Positions 1 to 6,080 of a stretch of DNA of 9,331 bases are shown here, in pieces (position 1 is the first letter of the stretch; each line of letters opens with the position of its first letter). The notes under the pieces were generated by a model that made no database searches, had not been told where the DNA came from, and was given only the letters and a program-made list of their open reading frames with translations. The DNA is taken from positions 1 to 9,331 of the forward strand of contig DATFRR010000141.1 in assembly GCA_035263025.1 (NCBI GenBank), in the 5' to 3' direction. This DNA is from DASQPR01 sp035263025 (lineage in GTDB: Bacteria > Actinomycetota > Actinomycetes > Mycobacteriales > Micromonosporaceae). Position numbers and translations under genes: made by a program.

Positions 1-1
1 C

Positions 2-634
2 GACCTCATCCAGGAAGGCAACCTCGGCCTGATCCGCGCGGTGGAAAAGTTCGACTACACCAAGGGCTACAAGTTCTCCACGTACGCCACCTGGTGGATC
101 CGCCAAGCGATCACCCGCGCCATGGCCGACCAGGCTCGCACCATTCGCATCCCGGTACACATGGTCGAGGTCATCAACAAGCTCGGCCGCATCCAGCGCG
201 AGCTGCTCCAGGACCTGGGTCGCGAGCCGACCCCGGAGGAGCTCGCGAAGGAGATGGACATTACGCCGGAGAAGGTCCTCGAGATCCAGCAGTACGCGCG
301 GGAGCCGATATCACTCGACCAGACGATCGGCGACGAGGGTGATAGTCAGCTCGGCGACTTCATCGAGGACTCGGAGGCGGTCGTCGCCGTCGACGCAGTG
401 TCGTTCTCGCTCCTGCAGGATCAGCTTCAGCAGGTGCTGCAGACGTTGTCCGAGCGCGAGGCCGGCGTCGTACGGCTTCGCTTCGGCCTCACCGACGGAC
501 AGCCCCGCACCCTCGACGAGATCGGTCAGGTGTACGGCGTGACGCGCGAGCGCATCCGCCAGATCGAGTCGAAGACGATGTCCAAGCTCCGCCACCCGTC
601 CCGCTCCCAGGTGCTGCGCGACTACCTCGACTGA
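2..634 (+). CDS. sigA: Primary RNA polymerase sigma factor (SigA/HrdB/RpoD type), 5'-truncated by window edge
   Basis: This is the C-terminal 210 residues of a group 1 sigma-70 factor, which directs RNA polymerase core to housekeeping promoters. The reading frame is open from base 2, so the true start lies upstream; the GTG at 41 is an internal Val codon. Visible residues 1-55 are the end of region 2 (DLIQEGNLGLIRAVEKFDY, then the FSTYATWWIRQAI block that binds and melts the -10 element). Residues about 56-125 are region 3 (RIPVHMVEVINKLGRIQREL and the PISLDQTIGDEGDSQLGDF linker). Residues about 138-210 are region 4, with the helix-turn-helix for the -35 element (TLDEIGQVYGVTRERIRQIE) and the C-terminus HPSRSQVLRDYLD that is typical of actinobacterial primary sigma factors. 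The region 4 ending and the near-consensus region 2 argue against an alternative sigma factor. In Streptomyces a DUF7455 gene also lies near hrdB (recalled, not checked), and this agrees with the next gene here. Confidence 0.97.
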   Translation, partial: DLIQEGNLGLIRAVEKFDYTKGYKFSTYATWWIRQAITRAMADQARTIRIPVHMVEVINKLGRIQRELLQDLGREPTPEELAKEMDITPEKVLEIQQYAREPISLDQTIGDEGDSQLGDFIEDSEAVVAVDAVSFSLLQDQLQQVLQTLSEREAGVVRLRFGLTDGQPRTLDEIGQVYGVTRERIRQIESKTMSKLRHPSRSQVLRDYLD

Positions 635-1118
635 CCGGCGTAGCTCACCGTGGCCGACACGCCACCTGCTGCGACACGCCCGACATTCATCTGTCCGCGA
701 AATCGCCTGGAAGCTCGCCCTGTTATGGGTGGCTTCAGGTCGTTATCCGGCCGTTGCCCGGTCGTGATCGTTGGCGTCGCAGGATGGTCCCAAGGCAGAC
801 TGTTGCAGGCTAGGTGCGATGGCCGGCCAGACGGGCGAGCGTGCAGAGCGCAGTTGGTCCAAGCAGGGCCAATGCCGGGACGCGAGTCCGGTTCGAACCG
901 GTGGAGGACGTTCGAGGCAACCCTACGCCGGTGCGATCGGAACGACCCGGGCGGCGAGCTTGGTCGGCTGAGCCGGGCGGGCGAGCCCAGGGCACCGGCG
1001 GCGGGCCGGCGCCGGCAAGGCATGGCAAGGCCCCATCGGCACTGGCCGTCGATGTGACCTCGGCGACGCCGAGGGCGGGAGGGGAACGCACGGCTGCGGC
1101 CGGGCGTTGGAGGTTTAC
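635..1118. other. Long GC-rich intergenic region with several palindromes, no convincing gene
   Basis: About 480 bases separate the sigma factor from the next supported gene. Open frames on both strands exist, for example from GTG 650 on + and from 1023 on -. They lack ribosome binding sites, are rich in Arg/Pro/Gly, and do not show the strong G/C third-position preference of the neighbouring genes. The stretch holds a perfect 14-base palindrome at 888-901 (CCGGTTCGAACCGG), a 12-base palindrome at 1005-1016 (GCCGGCGCCGGC), a small inverted repeat near 965-976, and a 7-bp hairpin with a 3-base loop at 1058-1074. None is followed by a T tract. The region could hold the sigma factor's terminator, the promoter and 5' leader of the DUF7455 unit, or an unrecognised structured RNA. 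I could not match it to RNase P RNA, tmRNA, or the cobalamin or TPP riboswitches by eye. Confidence 0.5.
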
Positions 1119-1175
1119 GTGGTTAGCGATGTGAGGTATTCGTTCGTCAGTGACGACCTGGAGGAGGCGCTGTGA
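1119..1175 (+). CDS. Possible 18-codon leader ORF coupled to the DUF7455 gene
   Basis: A GTG at 1119 is preceded by GGAGG at 1109-1113 with a 5-base spacer, an excellent Shine-Dalgarno arrangement. The frame encodes 18 residues, MVSDVRYSFVSDDLEEAL. Its TGA at 1173-1175 overlaps the GTG start of the next gene (1172) in the sequence GTGA, the classic geometry of translational coupling. The second gene's own ribosome binding site, GGAGGAG near 1160-1166, lies inside this short frame. No known leader peptide family is recognised and the residues suggest no amino acid sensing run. It may be a coupled leader peptide, or a chance frame. Conservation of the peptide or of the overlap in relatives would decide. 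Confidence 0.35.
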   Translation: MVSDVRYSFVSDDLEEAL

Positions 1176-1405
1176 CCCCCACTCTCACTCCGCCGCCGGA
1201 GACGGTGGCCGCACCAGCTGCTGATGAACGCTGCGACCGCTGCGGGGCGGCCGGAAAGATCCGCTTCGTGCTTGCCGGCGGCGGTGAGCTGATCTTCTGC
1301 GGGCATCACGCGAACAAGTACGCGGCCGACCTGACCAAGATCGCCGTACAGGTGGGTGCCGATCCTGAGTTCGAATGGCGAAGCAAGGACGACTCGGCCA
1401 ATTGA
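1172..1405 (+). CDS. DUF7455 small zinc-ribbon-like protein
   Basis: This is a 77-residue protein of the actinobacterial DUF7455 family; its function is unknown. After a Pro/Ala-rich leader (residues 1-17) comes a compact metal-binding motif, ERCDRCGAAGKIRFVLAGGG followed by ELIFCGHHANKY. Likely zinc ligands are C21, C24, C43 and H46 (CxxC...CxxH). The C-terminal third is charged. The GTG start at 1172 is chosen because GGAGGAG lies 5-6 bases upstream and the TPTLTP opening matches family members, which begin in a similar Thr/Pro-rich way. No membrane segment or signal peptide is present, so it should be cytoplasmic. It follows the primary sigma factor, an arrangement I recall from Streptomyces, but the gap of over 500 bases suggests its own transcript. 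Family assignment is from memory of the motif; a role in nucleic acid or protein binding is only an inference from the zinc-ribbon pattern. Confidence 0.85.
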   Translation: MTPTLTPPPETVAAPAADERCDRCGAAGKIRFVLAGGGELIFCGHHANKYAADLTKIAVQVGADPEFEWRSKDDSAN

Positions 1406-1463
1406 CGCACGAGCATAGGTGACGGCGAGGAGCCGACAGGTCGAAAGAGACGATATAGCGCCG

Positions 1464-1499
1464 AGTGGGGCGCCACCGGACATCCGGTGGCGCCCCACT
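1464..1499. terminator. Strong bidirectional hairpin terminator between convergent genes
   Basis: Bases 1464-1480 (AGTGGGGCGCCACCGGA) are the exact reverse complement of 1483-1499. Allowing a realistic 4-base ACAT loop, the stem has 16 perfect, very GC-rich base pairs. It lies 59 bases after the stop of the + strand DUF7455 gene and 20 bases after the stop of the - strand DUF3039 gene, so it can end both transcripts. There is no clear T tract on either side, as is common for actinobacterial terminators. Confidence 0.85.
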
Positions 1500-1518
1500 A
1501 TCGCTCGGCTGGGCGCAG

Positions 1519-1758
1519 TCAGCTGGGATCGGGCGTGTACGAGAGATCGTCGTTCTCGTAGATCTCCTTGCACGCTTGGCACACCGGTGAGCCGGGCTTG
1601 GCCACCTTCGTCACCGGGAACTTGAATCCGCACAGCGCCTCGACGTACGTGCCGAGCACGGCGCTCTCGGTCATCTTCGTCTTGTCGACGTAGTGGAACA
1701 TCTCCGGACCGGTGTCGGCCTCCCGAACCTCCGGCCGCTCCTGGACTTCGGTAGTCAT
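1519..1758 (-). CDS. DUF3039 family small zinc-binding protein
   Basis: This 79-residue protein matches the actinobacterial DUF3039 family, whose function is not known. The recognisable core is the block around FHYVDKTKMTESAVLGTYVE, then ALCGFKFPV, a short variable loop, and PVCQACKEIYE. The conserved H22, C43, C60 and C63 form a plausible single zinc site (H...C...CxxC). The acidic, Glu-rich N-terminus (1-19) and the Asp/Pro-rich tail look disordered. The start at ATG 1758 is supported by GGAGGTG placed 7 bases upstream; the frame is open further upstream but that part is Arg-rich and lacks a ribosome binding site. It begins 43 bases after the end of the membrane protein gene on the same strand, so the two are probably co-transcribed, with the hairpin at 1464-1499 closing the unit. 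Confidence 0.87.
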   Translation of the reverse strand: MTTEVQERPEVREADTGPEMFHYVDKTKMTESAVLGTYVEALCGFKFPVTKVAKPGSPVCQACKEIYENDDLSYTPDPS

Positions 1759-1801
1759 CCGCGGGCACCTCCAGCGTTCCAGTGTGCCAGAGCGCGCCGG
1801 C

Positions 1802-2449
1802 TCATCCGAGCGCCGACCGAGGCGCCGCCGGGGCCGTCTGGAACGACCCAGCGCACTGCTGGGTGAGGACACTGCTCGGGCGCCCGTCCGGCGTCAGCTT
1901 GAAGTCGTAGTCGCCTTGGGCGGTCGACACGAGGATGTCCGAGTTGCCGGAAAACTTCACACTGTAGAGCTCGCAGGGTGCGCCGAGATTGCCGGTGATC
2001 TTGGCGCCGAGCCCACTGCCGGTGAAGACCTGCAGCTCCCGGTACGTGCCGATGTTGACGGACGCGACGTGACGCGTGCCATCGGGCGACGACGCAATGA
2101 TGGTCGGCTGGTAGATGAAGAAGTCGAACCCGTGCGTGAGCCCGGCGCCGACGAACAGCAGCGCGGCCAGCGCCATCAGCAGGAAGCGCGTCATCATGCG
2201 TCGGTTTTGTGCCGCGGAGTTGCGCACCGGCGTCAACACGATCAGCGCCACGACACCGAGCACGATGATGCCGCCGAGGCCCGTCAGGTAGTTCTCGAAG
2301 TGACTGCGGAGGAATACCGAGTCGCGCGCGACGCGATCCAGTGCGAACAAGACAAGAGCGATCAACCCCGTGAGACAGACCACGGCACCGATCACCCGGC
2401 GGGTCCACGACAGACGTTGCCGTGGCGGCGAGTATTCGACGGTCGTCAT
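1802..2449 (-). CDS. Three-helix membrane protein with extracytoplasmic C-terminal domain, unknown function
   Basis: I do not recognise a family for this 215-residue protein. After a basic N-terminus (RQRLSWTRR) there are three hydrophobic segments at about 19-37, 54-73 and 88-105. The remaining ~110 residues (106-215) are polar, rich in beta-forming and Gly/Asp/Ser residues, and contain two cysteines (C159, C199) that could form a disulfide. This fits a domain exposed outside the membrane, with the N-terminus inside. The repeating style of this domain (ASSPDGTRHVASVN, then SDILVSTAQGDYDFKLTPDG) resembles beta-propeller-like strands, but it is too short to be a full propeller. The ATG at 2449 starts the clear protein; its ribosome binding site is weak (GAAGA only). 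It is divergent from psuG across 57 bases and is followed by the DUF3039 gene 43 bases downstream. Confidence 0.7.
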   Translation of the reverse strand: MTTVEYSPPRQRLSWTRRVIGAVVCLTGLIALVLFALDRVARDSVFLRSHFENYLTGLGGIIVLGVVALIVLTPVRNSAAQNRRMMTRFLLMALAALLFVGAGLTHGFDFFIYQPTIIASSPDGTRHVASVNIGTYRELQVFTGSGLGAKITGNLGAPCELYSVKFSGNSDILVSTAQGDYDFKLTPDGRPSSVLTQQCAGSFQTAPAAPRSALG

Positions 2450-2493
2450 GCTGTGTATCTTCGCAACTGATGGCCGGTTCCTGTCGACCCCGG

Positions 2494-2506
2494 TACCGTA
2501 ACGATC
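2494..2506 (+). promoter_or_regulatory. Possible -10 element for a leaderless psuG transcript
   Basis: TACCGT at 2494-2499 fits the actinobacterial TAnnnT -10 pattern and ends exactly 7 bases before the ATG of psuG at 2507. No Shine-Dalgarno sequence is present in front of that ATG. This combination is the usual layout for transcripts that start at the first base of the start codon. The -35 region (about 2470-2476) is poor, so the call is tentative. Confidence 0.4.
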
Positions 2507-3514
2507 ATGTCCGGCTACCCGACTGCGTACCCCATCCGGGTGCACCCTCGCGTGTCCGACGTGCTGCACGCGGGTGGCCCGGTCGTCGCACTCGAGTCGA
2601 CGATCGTCGCGCACGGCCTACCTCGTCCGGACAACCTGACCGTGGCCCGCGACGTCGAGCAGGAGGTTCGCGCCCATGGTGCGGAGCCCGCAACGATCGG
2701 CATGGTCGACGGTCAGCTGTGGGTCGGGCTCGACGACGATCAGCTCACGATGTTGGCGACTGCGGACAGTGTTGCCAAGCTCTCGGTGCGTGATCTGTCG
2801 ATCGCCGGTGCGCAGCGGATCAACGGGGCCACGACGGTGGCCAGCACGGCTGCGATCGCTGCCTCGGTGGGGATTCCCGTCTTCGCGACCGGCGGACTCG
2901 GCGGCGTGCACCGGAACGCGGCGCAGTCATACGACGAATCTGCCGACCTGACCACGCTCGCCGGCACGCCTGTCACCGTGGTGTGCGCCGGCGTCAAGTC
3001 GATCCTCGACGTGCCCGCCACGCTGGAACGGCTGGAGACGCTCGGTGTGACGGTCGTCGGCTACCGCACTCGGCAGTTTCCCGGGTTCTTCGTAGCCGAC
3101 AGCGGCTACCAGGTCGACTGGTCGGTAGACGGGCCGGAACAGGCCGCCGAGGCGATGCGCGCGGCACGGGAGCAGGAGCTGACCGACGCCGCCCTGATCG
3201 TTGCGAACCCGCTACCCGCGGACGAGCAACTCGATCCGGAGCTACACGACCGTACGCTCGCCGACGGACTGTCCATCATGGAGCGCGACGGCGTCAGCGG
3301 GAAGGCAGTCACGCCGTTCCTGCTGGCGCACTTTCACGATGCGACGCATGGACAGAGCCTCGCCGTCAACGTACGGATCATCCTCCGCAACGCCGCGCTC
3401 GCCGCGCGGATCGCCGTTGCGTGGGCCACGCTGGCTCGTCCGACCGCGGCTCCGCTGTTCTCCGACGACGCTTCGACGCTCTACGCCGACAGCACACCTG
3501 CCACGCCGGCATGA
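2507..3514 (+). CDS. psuG: Pseudouridine-5'-phosphate glycosidase
   Basis: This enzyme cleaves the C-C glycosidic bond of pseudouridine 5'-phosphate, giving uracil and ribose 5-phosphate (reversible), in the cytoplasm. The 335-residue protein has the family's signature blocks: VVALESTIVAHGLPRPDN (26-43), IGMVDGQLWVGL (64-75), VFATGGLGGVHR (125-136), ADLTTLAGTPVTVVCAGVKS (146-165), VTPFLL (268-273) and the NVRIILRNAALAARIA end (288-303). Residues matching the E. coli active site are E30, K91, D147, K164 (the Schiff-base lysine) and N288, with numbering shifted by only 1-2 residues. The C-terminus is about 20 residues longer than the E. coli enzyme. The start at 2507 puts the first conserved block at the expected distance. 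The stop overlaps the start of the downstream kinase by ATGA, indicating an operon for pseudouridine breakdown. Expression may be from a leaderless promoter just upstream. Confidence 0.95.
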   Translation: MSGYPTAYPIRVHPRVSDVLHAGGPVVALESTIVAHGLPRPDNLTVARDVEQEVRAHGAEPATIGMVDGQLWVGLDDDQLTMLATADSVAKLSVRDLSIAGAQRINGATTVASTAAIAASVGIPVFATGGLGGVHRNAAQSYDESADLTTLAGTPVTVVCAGVKSILDVPATLERLETLGVTVVGYRTRQFPGFFVADSGYQVDWSVDGPEQAAEAMRAAREQELTDAALIVANPLPADEQLDPELHDRTLADGLSIMERDGVSGKAVTPFLLAHFHDATHGQSLAVNVRIILRNAALAARIAVAWATLARPTAAPLFSDDASTLYADSTPATPA

Positions 3515-4467
3515 CAGGCCGCGTCATCGTCATCGGTGATGTGGTCACCGATGTCGTCGGCGTGGTCGAGGCGGCCATCGTCGAGGGATCCGATACGCCG
3601 GCACGGATCACCGTGACCGGCGGAGGCGGCGGCGCGAACACCGCCGCCTGGCTCGCACACGCGGGCGCGCCGGTGACGCTGTGCGCGGCAGTCGGCACGG
3701 ACGCGGCCGGCACCGCGCGCATCGACGAACTTCTCTCCGCCGGTGTCACGTGCGTGGCCGCCCGGCATGCGGACGCCGTGACCGGCAGCGTCATCGTGCT
3801 GTCGCGTGCGCGCTCCGGTGTGGCGGAACGCACCATGATCAGCGACCGCGGCGCTAACGACCTACTCACGTCCGCCGACGTGGATGCCGCGTTCGCCGCC
3901 GCGCCGGAAGCCGTACACCTGCATCTGTCTGGGTACACGCTGTTGCATTCGGGATCCAACGCGGCCGGGCGTCACGCGCTCGAGATCGCCCATGAGCGCG
4001 GCCTCACGGCGAGCGTGGATGCGGGGTCCGCCGCGCCGCTGCGGGAGGTCGGTGGTCCTGCGTTCATTTCGTGGGTACGCCGTGCCGACGTGCTGCTCGC
4101 CAACGGCGACGAGGCGGCCGTACTGATCGGAGACGCGGGATCAGGCACACCGCCGCTCGGTCCGAACGAAATGGCGGCGGCACTGGCGACGCGTCTGGCG
4201 GGCGGGACGGAGGCCGGCGGCATCGTGGTCGTCAAACTGGGCGCAGCGGGCGCGGTGGCGGCGACGGGCCGAGGCGCGGTGCTCCGCGTACCCGCGTCTG
4301 CCGCATCGGCCGCCGACGTCACCGGCGCCGGCGACGCATTTGCCGCTGGCTTTCTCATCGCGTGGCTGGGAAGCGGGGATGTTGGCGCGGCGCTGGCCGC
4401 GGGTGCGGAGCTTGGCGCGGTCGCGGTGACCACAATTGGCGGGCGACCGGTCGGCCGAGGCGGGTGA
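3511..4467 (+). CDS. psuK: PfkB-family sugar/nucleoside kinase, probable pseudouridine kinase
   Basis: This is a 318-residue ribokinase-like (PfkB) kinase. The N-terminus has the family beta strand and substrate aspartate (VIVIGDVVTDVVGVV, D14), and the Gly-rich substrate-binding motif TGGGGGANTAAWLAHAG at 36-52. The C-terminal signature is DVTGAGDAFAAGFL at 269-282, with the anion hole GAG and the catalytic base D275. The gene starts inside the end of psuG (ATGA), so the two are translated together. The known pathway phosphorylates pseudouridine and then cleaves it with PsuG, so pseudouridine is the likely substrate. PfkB substrate choice cannot be read from sequence, and adenosine, ribose or another nucleoside remains possible. 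The frame is open upstream into psuG as far as 2983, but that part is Arg-rich shadow sequence. No nucleoside transporter gene is seen nearby. It ends 40 bases from the convergent DUF3099 gene. Confidence 0.85.
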   Translation: MTGRVIVIGDVVTDVVGVVEAAIVEGSDTPARITVTGGGGGANTAAWLAHAGAPVTLCAAVGTDAAGTARIDELLSAGVTCVAARHADAVTGSVIVLSRARSGVAERTMISDRGANDLLTSADVDAAFAAAPEAVHLHLSGYTLLHSGSNAAGRHALEIAHERGLTASVDAGSAAPLREVGGPAFISWVRRADVLLANGDEAAVLIGDAGSGTPPLGPNEMAAALATRLAGGTEAGGIVVVKLGAAGAVAATGRGAVLRVPASAASAADVTGAGDAFAAGFLIAWLGSGDVGAALAAGAELGAVAVTTIGGRPVGRGG

Positions 4468-4507
4468 TGGCGGTTCGTCGCCGGTCGAGTCCCGCGCCGG
4501 CCAGACG

Positions 4508-4849
4508 TCAGGGATCGAGATCGATGACGCGGTGCGGCTCCTCGGGTGAGCTGGGGGTCAAGGCACGTTGATCCGGTGGCTGGACGTTTGTGGCCTGGTA
4601 GCGGCGCTTAGGCATCCGATCGTTCGCCAGAATGACGGCGAGCCAGGGGACGATGAACATGCCGAAGAGCAGGATCGGCACCCATAGCCACACCAACGGC
4701 GCGTGAATCTTGACAAGCAGCACGATCACCACGAGGCAGACCGCGCGGATGGACATCATCACGACGTAGCGAACTTCCCGGTGGTGCAACTGTTCGGCCT
4801 GGCTCGGGGACGCATCGGTGATGCGCATCGGGCGAGGGCTTCGGGCCAC
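4508..4849 (-). CDS. DUF3099 family small membrane protein
   Basis: This 113-residue protein belongs to the actinobacterial DUF3099 family, of unknown function. The family core is visible: RITDASPSQAEQLHHREVRY, then two hydrophobic helices at about residues 29-44 (SIRAVCLVVIVLLV) and 50-70 (WLWVPILLFGMFIVPWLAVI), then LANDRMPKR. The C-terminal ~35 residues are polar and Pro-rich. The GTG at 4849 is chosen as start because GGGAGGAG lies 5 bases upstream; an ATG seven codons further in (4828) lacks a comparable site. Two short helices with a basic region after the second suggest a hairpin in the membrane with both ends in the cytoplasm. It is convergent with psuK and separated by about 236 bases from the upstream TPR gene, so it probably has its own promoter within 4850-5085. 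Confidence 0.85.
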   Translation of the reverse strand: MARSPRPMRITDASPSQAEQLHHREVRYVVMMSIRAVCLVVIVLLVKIHAPLVWLWVPILLFGMFIVPWLAVILANDRMPKRRYQATNVQPPDQRALTPSSPEEPHRVIDLDP

Positions 4850-5085
4850 GCCATCTCCTCCCAGCGGACCACGTCGTGCTCGACCGGCGCCGAGCGCAGC
4901 GTCTTTTACGAATCCATCCTTGCACCGTGCCCACAGACCCGTCCAAGGTGCTGCCATCGCATCGGGTTCCGGTCGCATGGAGGTCGTGGCGACGTTTCTG
5001 GCGGCGGTGTACGCGCTCGATCATTCGCCGCCGCTGTCGTGCGGTGATCGGCGGGCGACAGGGCACCCGGCGCCGCCGTTTATGA

Positions 5086-5943
5086 TCAACTACCAGGGCT
5101 CGAATCCGCCTCGCCTGGCGTGCGCCCCAACTCGGCTAGCCTCGCAAGCCGGTCCGGCTCGCTGCCGGCCAACCACTCGTCGGCAGAGAGCACCTCGTGT
5201 GCCCGCGCGAAGTGCGGCCGGGCCTCGTCTGGCCGGCCGAGAGCCAGCATGAGCTCGCCCAGCTCTTCCTGCACGTACCCGTCCGAGTCGACCTTCTCCG
5301 CCAGCTCCAGTTGAATCGCCAGCGCTTCCTCGTAACGGCCGAGCGAGCGCAATCCGCGCGCGACCGTCCACCGCGCGATGTTGAGCGGGCCGACGTCGCC
5401 CTGCTCCTCGCGAAACGCCAGGGCACGCTGCCACACCGCCAGGGCCTCCTCGTTGCGCCCCAAATCATGCAGCGTCCAGCCGAGGTTGTTGCTGACCGAA
5501 CCGATCCAACGACGGGCACGCGGGTCGTCAGAGGCACCGGCGATGGCGAGCGCGCGCTCGGCCCACGGAATCTGCGCGGCACCCGACTCGACGATGGCCA
5601 TCATGTGCGCGGCGTCGGCCGCGAGGGCATCCAGCCCAGCCGCCTCCGCCTCGGCCAGCGCGGCCAGAAAATGCGGCCGGGCGGCGTTGGGGTCGCCACT
5701 GGAGTTGAGCACCCGGCCACGCTCCAGCTCGGCGTACGTGCGCACGAGCGGGCCCGCGTCGTCCAGCGACAGCGCATCGAGTTCGGCGGTGGCCTCGGCG
5801 AACCGGCGCTGCAGCCCGAGCGCGCGGGCTAACTGGGTGCGCAGCACCAGCGCGTCGGTGTCGGTCGCGGTGGCCAAAGCGGCCCGGAACCGCTGCTCGC
5901 TGACGCCCGGTCGGTCGTAGTCCCACAGCTCGGCGAGATCCAT
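5086..5943 (-). CDS. Tetratricopeptide repeat (TPR) protein
   Basis: This is a 285-residue, almost wholly alpha-helical protein built from TPR-like helix pairs, so it probably acts as a protein-binding scaffold in the cytoplasm; no partner can be named. Clear repeat units lie at about 31-60 (LARALGLQRRFAEATAELDA), 67-103, 150-183 (NNLGWTLHDLGRNEEALAVW), 189-219 (ARGLRSLGRYEEALAIQLEL) and 224-253 (LGELMLALGRPDEARPHFAR). Each has the LG-R--EA pattern between helices. There is no signal peptide, membrane helix or fused catalytic domain. The frame is open upstream to 6072, but ATG 5943 has GGAGG 8 bases before it and gives the opening MDLAELWDYD, which looks like family members; ATG 5973, ten codons earlier, has no ribosome binding site. 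It lies 137 bases downstream of the HhH-GPD gene on the same strand. Confidence 0.85.
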   Translation of the reverse strand: MDLAELWDYDRPGVSEQRFRAALATATDTDALVLRTQLARALGLQRRFAEATAELDALSLDDAGPLVRTYAELERGRVLNSSGDPNAARPHFLAALAEAEAAGLDALAADAAHMMAIVESGAAQIPWAERALAIAGASDDPRARRWIGSVSNNLGWTLHDLGRNEEALAVWQRALAFREEQGDVGPLNIARWTVARGLRSLGRYEEALAIQLELAEKVDSDGYVQEELGELMLALGRPDEARPHFARAHEVLSADEWLAGSEPDRLARLAELGRTPGEADSSPGS

Positions 5944-6080
5944 CGGCCAATCCTCCGGTACGTCCGCCCGCATCACAACGTGATCCGGACGTTCTAACAC
6001 TGGCGCCCCGGGACCACGACACGACTTCCCGTGCGGCGTACCTCGATCGGCGGCAGCTGGGTAACCGCGCAAGCGGCAGA

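Noticed and set aside
888..901. GGTTCGAACC looked like a tRNA or tmRNA T-loop
   Set aside because: The T-arm stem cannot be formed with the standard 7-base loop (G52 faces G62), and no acceptor stem, anticodon arm or CCA end fits around it.
893..915. TCGAAC...GTTCGA as a LexA/SOS box
   Set aside because: The spacer is 11 bases; the actinobacterial SOS box needs about 4.
650..1057. Open frame of 135 codons downstream of the sigma factor
   Set aside because: No ribosome binding site, Arg/Pro/Gly-rich composition, mixed third positions and no recognisable motif; an overlapping antisense frame (622-1023) is equally poor.
2983..3510. Possible N-terminal extension of the kinase, since its frame is open far upstream inside psuG
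   Set aside because: The extension is very Arg-rich and overlaps the well-supported psuG; the PfkB fold begins right after ATG 3511, which overlaps the psuG stop in ATGA.
4480..4501. Small inverted repeat GCCGG...CCGGC between psuK and the DUF3099 gene as a terminator
   Set aside because: Only 5 base pairs with a 12-base loop and no T tract.
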